Source: PCRC01 sp017848435 (GTDB lineage Bacteria > Pseudomonadota > Gammaproteobacteria > Burkholderiales > Burkholderiaceae_C). From it: 64,000 nucleotides of DNA. The DNA is taken from assembly GCA_965284315.1 (NCBI GenBank), contig OZ260072.1, forward strand, positions 496,001-560,000, in the 5' to 3' direction. This document shows, one piece after another, positions 59,174 through 64,000 of the stretch. The notes under the pieces were generated by a model. That model saw nothing but the letters and a program-made list of their open reading frames with translations. It was not told the DNA's origin and did no database searches. The translations under genes were made by a program, and so were the position numbers. The number at the start of each line of letters is the position of its first letter. Position 1 is the stretch's first letter.

Positions 59174-61924
59174 TCAGGCCAGCTTGCCGTGGCACTGCTT
59201 GAACTTCTTGCCGCTGCCGCAGGGGCACGGGTCATTGCGGCCCACGCGGGCGTAGCGTTGGGCGTCCTGCACGGTGGTTTCGTCCACCGTGGTCTCCACC
59301 TCACCGGTTTCGGTCGGTGCGGTGTAGGTCACGTTGGCAATGTTCTCAGCCCGGTTTTCCAGGTCTTCGGCAGCTTGTTCGAGCTGTGCACCCGACTGCA
59401 CCTTGACCGTCATCAGCACCTTGGTCACATCGTTCTTCACCGCGTCCAGCAACTGGCGGAACAGCTCGAACGCCTCGCGCTTGTACTCTTGCTTGGGCTG
59501 CTTCTGTGCGTAGCCACGCAGGTGAATGCCTTGGCGCAGGTAGTCGAGCGCGCTCAGGTGTTCGCGCCAGTGGGTGTCGATGCTTTGCAGCAGCACCACC
59601 CGCTCGAACTGGGTGAAATTGGCAGCACCGACCTCGGCCACCTTGGTGGTGTAAGCCGTGTTGGCAGCAGCCAGGACCTTCTCGACAATGTCCTCGCCCG
59701 TGATGGCTTCGGCGGACTGCACCTCTTGTTGTAACGGCAACGTGATTTGCCACTCCTCGGCAAGTGCCGCCTCCAGGCGTGGCAGGTCCCACTGCTCTTC
59801 GACCGATTCCTCCGGCACATGCTCGTGCACCAGGTCGGTGAAGCAGCCTTCGCGCAGTGCGGTGATCTGGGCGGTCAGGTCCTGCGCGTCGAGGATGTCG
59901 TTGCGCTGCTGGTAAATCACCTTGCGCTGGTCGTTGGACACATCGTCGTATTCCAGCAGCTGCTTGCGCACGTCAAAGTTGCGCGCCTCAACCTTGCGCT
60001 GGGCGCTTTCGATGCTGCGGGTGACAATGCCGGCTTCAATGGCTTCGCCATCGGGCATTTTCAGGCGGTCCATGATCGCCTTGACCCGGTCGCCGGCAAA
60101 GATGCGCATCAGCGAATCGTCCAGGCTCAAATAGAAACGCGACGAACCGGGGTCACCCTGGCGGCCGGAGCGGCCACGCAGCTGGTTGTCGATGCGGCGT
60201 GACTCATGCCGTTCTGTGGCAATGATGCGCAGGCCGCCGAGCGACTTCACGAACTCGTGGTCTTTGGCCCATTCGGCACGCAAACGGGCCACTTCGGCCT
60301 GCTTGGCCGCGTCGTCCAGCGACTCGTTGGCCATCACGGCCTCGACCAGCTTCTCGACGCTGCCACCCAACACAATGTCGGTGCCCCGACCCGCCATGTT
60401 GGTGGCAATCGTGATCACTTTGGGGCGCCCGGCCTGGGCCACGATGTCGGCCTCACGGGCATGCTGCTTGGCGTTCAGCACCTGGTGCGGCAGCTTCTCG
60501 CGCTCCAGCAGGTTGGCGATGATTTCGGAATTTTCGATCGAGGTGGTGCCCACCAGCACCGGCTGGCCACGCTCGTAGCATTCCCGGATGTCCTTGATCG
60601 CGGCTTCGTACTTCTCGCGCGTGGTCTTGTACACCCGGTCCAGCTGGTCTACCCGCTGGCTTTTCCGGTTCGGCGGCATCACGATGGTCTCCAGGCCATA
60701 GATCTCCTGGAACTCAAACGCCTCGGTGTCCGCCGTGCCGGTCATGCCCGCCAACTTGCCGTAGAGCCGGAAGTAGTTCTGGAACGTGATCGACGCCATC
60801 GTTTGGTTTTCAGGCTGGATGGCCACGCCTTCCTTGGCTTCCACCGCCTGGTGCAGACCATCGCTCCAACGGCGACCCGACATCAGGCGGCCGGTGAATT
60901 CGTCCACGATGACAATCTCGCCCTCTTGCACCACATAGTGCTGGTCGCGGTGGTACAGGTTGTTGGCGCGCAGCGCAGCGTACAGGTGGTGCACCAGCGT
61001 GATATTGGCCGGGTCGTAGAGCGAAGCGCCTTCGGGGATCAGGCCCAACTCCGCCAACAGCCGCTCGGCGTTTTCGTGGCCTTGCTCGGTCAGGAACACC
61101 TGGTGGCTTTTCTCGTCCAGCGTGAAATCGCCCGGCTTGGTGATGCCTTCGCCGGTGCGCGGGTCGGCCTCGCCCTCCTGCTGGGTGAGCATCGGCGCCA
61201 GCTTGTTGATGGCGAGGTACAGGCTGGTGTGGTCTTCGGCCTGGCCACTGATGATCAGCGGTGTGCGGGCTTCGTCGATCAGGATCGAGTCCACCTCGTC
61301 CACGATGGCATAGTTCAGGCCACGCTGCACCCGGTCGGCCACCTCGTAGACCATGTTGTCACGCAGGTAGTCGAAACCGAACTCGTTGTTGGTACCGTAG
61401 GTGATGTCGGCCTGGTAGGCGGCCTGCTTTTCAGGCCGCGCCATGTTGGGCAGGTTGACGCCAACGCTCAGGCCCAGGAAGTTGTACAACCGGCCCATCC
61501 ACTGCGCATCGCGGTTGGCCAGGTAATCGTTGACCGTGACCACGTGCACGCCCTTGCCGCTCAGGGCATTCAGGTACACCGGCAGCGTGGCGGTGAGGGT
61601 TTTGCCTTCACCGGTGCCCATTTCGGAAATCTTGCCGTTGTGCAGCGACATGCCACCCAGCATCTGCACGTCGAAATGGCGCATTTTCATGATGCGCTTG
61701 GAGCCCTCGCGCACCACAGCATAGGCTTCGGCCAACATCGCGTCCAGCGTCTCGCCTGCGGCGTAGCGGGCCTTGAACTGCTCGGTCTTGCCGCGCAACT
61801 CGTCGTCGCTCAGTTGTTCAAACTGGGACTCCAGCGCATTGATGCGCTCGACCGTTTTACGGTACTGCTTGAGGAGACGGTCGTTGCGACTGCCGAAAAT
61901 GCTGGTGAGGAAATTGGTGGCCAT
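59174..61924 (-). CDS. secA: Preprotein translocase ATPase SecA
   Basis: SecA drives preproteins through SecYEG. The 916-residue protein has the DEAD-like motor with Walker A GTGEGKTLTA and VDEVDSILIDEA, the second NBD with ATNMAGRGTDIVLGG and HESRRIDNQLRGRSGRQGDPG, and the C-terminal zinc site CPCGSGKKFKQCH that binds SecB. It starts MATNFLTSIFGSRNDRLLKQY. No SecM-like peptide is seen in the 177 bases upstream, which hold the terminator of the M23 gene. Confidence 0.97.
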   Translation of the reverse strand: MATNFLTSIFGSRNDRLLKQYRKTVERINALESQFEQLSDDELRGKTEQFKARYAAGETLDAMLAEAYAVVREGSKRIMKMRHFDVQMLGGMSLHNGKISEMGTGEGKTLTATLPVYLNALSGKGVHVVTVNDYLANRDAQWMGRLYNFLGLSVGVNLPNMARPEKQAAYQADITYGTNNEFGFDYLRDNMVYEVADRVQRGLNYAIVDEVDSILIDEARTPLIISGQAEDHTSLYLAINKLAPMLTQQEGEADPRTGEGITKPGDFTLDEKSHQVFLTEQGHENAERLLAELGLIPEGASLYDPANITLVHHLYAALRANNLYHRDQHYVVQEGEIVIVDEFTGRLMSGRRWSDGLHQAVEAKEGVAIQPENQTMASITFQNYFRLYGKLAGMTGTADTEAFEFQEIYGLETIVMPPNRKSQRVDQLDRVYKTTREKYEAAIKDIRECYERGQPVLVGTTSIENSEIIANLLEREKLPHQVLNAKQHAREADIVAQAGRPKVITIATNMAGRGTDIVLGGSVEKLVEAVMANESLDDAAKQAEVARLRAEWAKDHEFVKSLGGLRIIATERHESRRIDNQLRGRSGRQGDPGSSRFYLSLDDSLMRIFAGDRVKAIMDRLKMPDGEAIEAGIVTRSIESAQRKVEARNFDVRKQLLEYDDVSNDQRKVIYQQRNDILDAQDLTAQITALREGCFTDLVHEHVPEESVEEQWDLPRLEAALAEEWQITLPLQQEVQSAEAITGEDIVEKVLAAANTAYTTKVAEVGAANFTQFERVVLLQSIDTHWREHLSALDYLRQGIHLRGYAQKQPKQEYKREAFELFRQLLDAVKNDVTKVLMTVKVQSGAQLEQAAEDLENRAENIANVTYTAPTETGEVETTVDETTVQDAQRYARVGRNDPCPCGSGKKFKQCHGKLA

Positions 61925-62013
61925 GAATGCGGGGCCGCTTTGTGTGCTTCATGACAGAAGCCCGCAAGGCAACCGAAATCCCTGTAGAAAAATGAGATGA
62001 GGTCGGTGCAGCT

Positions 62014-62042
62014 GAAAAACAAGGGCTGACAATGCCAGCCCT
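62014..62042 (-). terminator. Rho-independent terminator of the M23 peptidase gene
   Basis: On the minus strand AGGGCTG and CAGCCCT pair with a 7-base loop and are followed by TGTTTTTC. The remaining part of 61925-62101 shows no other feature. Confidence 0.8.
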
Positions 62043-62101
62043 GTGCGTGCAAACAGCGCGGATTTTACCTTTGCATGCGCCGTGCACCCGATGGCCCGGC
62101 A

Positions 62102-63073
62102 TCAGCGCCGGTTTTTGGCCTGCGGCTTGGCTGGTAACTCGGCCTTGGCCACGACGGCCTCCGGAATCTTCTCCCCCGCCGCCAGGAATTTCTGCGGATT
62201 CTGCGGCACACCGTCCACCAGCACCTCAAAGTGCAAGTGCGGTCCGGTCGAGCGACCGGTGGTGCCCACCTCACCCAACTTCTGGCCACGTTTGATCAAA
62301 TCGCCTTTTTTCACGACCACTTTGGACGCATGGGCGTAGCGGGTGACCAGGTCATTGCCATGGTCGATCTCCACCATGTTGCCGTAGGCCGGGTGGTATT
62401 CCTGCGCGACCACCACGCCGCCGGCAGCCGACAGGATGGGGGTGCCGGTGTCGGCCTGGAAGTCAATGCCGGTGTGCAGTGCGGTGCGCCCGGTGAACGG
62501 GTCAATGCGCCAGCCGAACGCCGAGCCCATGAAGGCTTCGTGCACCGGCGCCTGAGTTGGCACCATGGATTTCTTGATTTTTTGTTCGAACAGCCGGGAC
62601 TCAATCACCGTCAGCAGGTCACCACGCTGGTCGGTCAACTGGTCGAGTTCAGACAGGGTGGTCTGCAGTTCTTCAAGACTCAGAGGCCGCCCCGACACCA
62701 GAACGCCACCACGACCCGGAGCGGTCTTGATGTCGTTCGGGTTGATGCCCGCCAGACCCGAAACACGTTCGCCCAGCGCCTCCATCTGCAGCACCTTGGC
62801 CTGCATTTCACCCAGCTTGCGGGCCATGGCATCGAGGTTTTCACGCATGTAGCGGTCGCGCTGCGCCACTTCGTCCTGCACCACGAGGCGCACCAGTGAG
62901 CCGATCACCGGCCAGCCTTCGCGCGCACCCTTGAGAAAGACCAGGTGGTACAGGCCAGCAACCATGGTGGTCAATGCGAACGACGCCACCAAACCTACCG
63001 CCAACAGCTTGCTACCGCTCAAATGAATGGCCCGACTTTTCGCCAGCCATGCATCCGTGATAATCAATTGCAT
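62102..63073 (-). CDS. M23 family metallopeptidase (LytM-like)
   Basis: The 323-residue protein has an N-terminal membrane segment (about 23-50), a coiled-coil-like stretch (about 75-155), and a C-terminal M23 domain with FGWRIDPFTGRTALHTGIDF (zinc His and Asp), YAHAS, and HLHFEVLVDG. It probably cleaves peptidoglycan cross-links in the periplasm or serves as a degraded activator like NlpD. The active-site residues appear complete. It lies upstream of secA on the same strand and divergent from the DUF721 gene, a usual betaproteobacterial arrangement. Confidence 0.87.
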   Translation of the reverse strand: MQLIITDAWLAKSRAIHLSGSKLLAVGLVASFALTTMVAGLYHLVFLKGAREGWPVIGSLVRLVVQDEVAQRDRYMRENLDAMARKLGEMQAKVLQMEALGERVSGLAGINPNDIKTAPGRGGVLVSGRPLSLEELQTTLSELDQLTDQRGDLLTVIESRLFEQKIKKSMVPTQAPVHEAFMGSAFGWRIDPFTGRTALHTGIDFQADTGTPILSAAGGVVVAQEYHPAYGNMVEIDHGNDLVTRYAHASKVVVKKGDLIKRGQKLGEVGTTGRSTGPHLHFEVLVDGVPQNPQKFLAAGEKIPEAVVAKAELPAKPQAKNRR

Positions 63074-63118
63074 CGCGTATCCCTAATTTTCTGGCCCATG
63101 ACACTCCCACGCCCGCCC

Positions 63119-63406
63119 ATGAGACTGGACGAAGCGGCGCGTCATTCACCCACATTTGCGCGGCTTGCAGAACAAGTCGCAGACTCTACACAGCGGCTAC
63201 GGGCGATTGAAAACCTGATTCCCGAAACACTGAGGCCAGCCATCAAGGCCGGCCCTGTGGACGACTCGGCGTGGTGCCTGATCGTTGACAACAGTGCGGT
63301 AGCCGCCAAGGTGAGGCAACTGCTGCCCCTGTTCCAGACCCGTTTGGGCAGTCTGGGCTGGCAGGTTACCTCAATCCGGCTGAAAGTCCAAACGGGCCGG
63401 AGGTGA
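63119..63406 (+). CDS. DUF721/DciA-like protein
   Basis: The 95-residue protein (102 if the ATG at 63098 is used) belongs to the DUF721 family, whose DciA members load the replicative helicase in bacteria lacking DnaC. The core runs RAIENLIPETLRPAIKAG, then WCLIVDNSAVAAKVRQLLPLFQTRL, typical of the KH-like fold. It is short and lacks an extended C-terminal tail. A DciA role is an inference from the family. The gene is divergent from the M23 peptidase gene and ends 6 bp before the convergent tRNA. Confidence 0.75.
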   Translation: MRLDEAARHSPTFARLAEQVADSTQRLRAIENLIPETLRPAIKAGPVDDSAWCLIVDNSAVAAKVRQLLPLFQTRLGSLGWQVTSIRLKVQTGRR

Positions 63407-63412
63407 AAAAAA

Positions 63413-63488
63413 TGGTGCCGATTGTCGGAATCGAACTGACGACCTACCGCTTACAAGGCGGTTGCTCTACCAACTGAGCTAAATCGGC
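63413..63488 (-). tRNA. tRNA-Thr (anticodon TGT)
   Basis: On the minus strand the 76-base gene has acceptor GCCGATT/AATCGGC, D arm GCTC/GAGC, anticodon stem ACCGC/GCGGT with loop CTTGTAA (anticodon TGT), T arm GTCAG/CCGAC with one G-C/A mismatch position, and encoded ACCA. It reads ACA and, by wobble, other threonine codons. It lies 31 bp after the sspB stop. Confidence 0.95.
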
Positions 63489-63519
63489 GAAAAACGGGAT
63501 TCTACAGAAAGAAAACCGG

Positions 63520-64000
63520 CTACTTGACCCGCTTCAGCGCAGGCCGAGGTCCCGCAGGCGGTTTGGGTGGGTCACCATCGCTGTCTGGCGACACCACGCC
63601 AGCCCCGATGGGCACCACATTGCCGTCGCCCCGGTCGTCCAGTTTACCGACGGGTGAGGCCACGGCCGTCATGCCGGTCAGCGGTGCAGGGCCAGCACTG
63701 ACCACCGGGGTGGGCCCGGGAAACGCCATCCCTTGGCCGTTTTCGCGGGCATAGATGGCAATGACGTGGTCAATCGGAACGACAATTTCGCGGGCGGTAC
63801 CACCGAAGCGGGCGCGAAATTCAATGAACTCGTTGCCCAGCTTGAGAGCGCTTGTGGCGTCAAAGCTGATGTTGAGCACGATCTCGTTGTTCTTGACATG
63901 CTCACGCGGCACCTGAACGGTGTGGTCCACCTGCACAGCCACATAGGGCGTGAAGCCATTGTCAGTGCACCAGTCGTACAGCGCCCGTATCAGGTACGGG
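63520..64000 (-). CDS. sspB: ClpXP protease specificity-enhancing factor SspB (5' end outside window)
   Basis: SspB delivers ssrA-tagged proteins to ClpXP. The visible 160 residues start PYLIRALYDWCTDNGFTPYV, then VPREHVKNNEIVLNISFDATSALKL and IEFRARFGGTAREIVVPIDHVIAIYAREN, which is the tag-binding core. The C-terminal tail is Pro/Gly/Asp-rich and ends PRPALKRVK, and probably carries the ClpX-binding motif. Only a short N-terminal part lies beyond position 64000. sspA would be expected upstream. Confidence 0.94.
   Translation of the reverse strand, partial: PYLIRALYDWCTDNGFTPYVAVQVDHTVQVPREHVKNNEIVLNISFDATSALKLGNEFIEFRARFGGTAREIVVPIDHVIAIYARENGQGMAFPGPTPVVSAGPAPLTGMTAVASPVGKLDDRGDGNVVPIGAGVVSPDSDGDPPKPPAGPRPALKRVK

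Noticed and set aside
60206..61954. A 582-residue open frame opposite secA
   Set aside because: Same reason: the minus-strand frame is a complete SecA and the antisense frame has no support.
61925..62101. SecM-like arrest peptide upstream of secA
   Set aside because: No short frame with an arrest-type ending and signal sequence is present; the gap holds only the terminator of the M23 gene.

Overview
The window reads as a continuous piece of chromosome from a GC-rich betaproteobacterium, most likely order Burkholderiales, family Comamonadaceae (Rhodoferax/Polaromonas-like). The basis is gene order (fmdB-DUF502-aspS-nudB, secA-argJ-DUF815-mutT, pilBCD-coaE-zapD-yacG, rplU-rpmA-obgE-proB, ubiE-DUF971-HIT-large FAD oxidoreductase) and two kinds of dispersed intergenic repeat of a type I associate with Comamonadaceae. 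I could not run a database search, so the genus is open. Nearly all of it is core genome: no prophage, IS element, CRISPR array or plasmid functions were seen.

Layout. 1-4.2 kb (+): end of prfB, pepN, fbp, tRNA-Thr(CGT). 4.3-9.7 kb: CorC-type transporter (-), apaH (+), rhlE (-), ypfJ-like zinc peptidase (-), pcp (+). 9.7-11.8 kb (-): small membrane protein, dcd, queD, queE. 12.0-14.4 kb (+): a Y-family DNA polymerase behind a probable LexA box, then a CAP-domain lipoprotein. 14.4-28.6 kb: a long minus-strand run from a sodium:solute symporter through fmdB, DUF502, aspS, a hydrolase lipoprotein, nudB, ybhP, clsB, a DNA exonuclease/ATP-dependent ligase pair, folE with a BLUF photoreceptor, a thioesterase, DUF429 and a PPOX-type flavoenzyme. 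28.6-38.0 kb (-): small membrane protein, large FAD/Fe-S oxidoreductase, HIT, DUF971, ubiE, Tim44-like, ubiJ, ubiB. 38.0-43.0 kb (+): hemA, prfA, prmC, grxD, Lon-like AAA ATPase. 43.0-45.4 kb (-): lytic transglycosylase, proS. 45.5-46.7 kb (+): rppH, CNP1-like. 46.7-49.7 kb (-): proB, obgE, rpmA, rplU. 49.8-56.4 kb (+): ispB, tRNA-Pro, pilBCD, coaE, zapD, yacG. 56.5-63.1 kb (-): mutT, DUF815 ATPase, argJ, secA, M23 peptidase. 63.1-64.0 kb: DUF721/DciA-like gene (+), tRNA-Thr(TGT) (-) and the distal part of sspB (-).

Functional themes are translation (release factors and PrmC, AspRS, ProRS, L21/L27, ObgE, three tRNAs), cofactor synthesis (heme, ubiquinone, queuosine, folate, CoA, octaprenyl diphosphate), nucleotide hygiene (Dcd, MutT, NudB, ApaH), RNA turnover (RppH, RhlE), DNA repair (Y-family polymerase, Exo-Lig pair), secretion and type IV pilus assembly. 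Many neighbouring genes overlap by ATGA, GTGA, TTGA or TGATG, so translational coupling is widespread.

Points most worth following: a dispersed intergenic repeat (about eight copies) that in places supplies stop codons or abuts start codons; a LexA-box Y-family polymerase with one repeat copy between box and gene; a folE-BLUF gene pair; an Exo-Lig pair without the helicase and phosphoesterase usually linked to it; a QueD lacking its usual cysteine; a Lon-like AAA ATPase without protease domain; and an rplU leader that can fold two ways. I did not find a clearly new multi-gene system.
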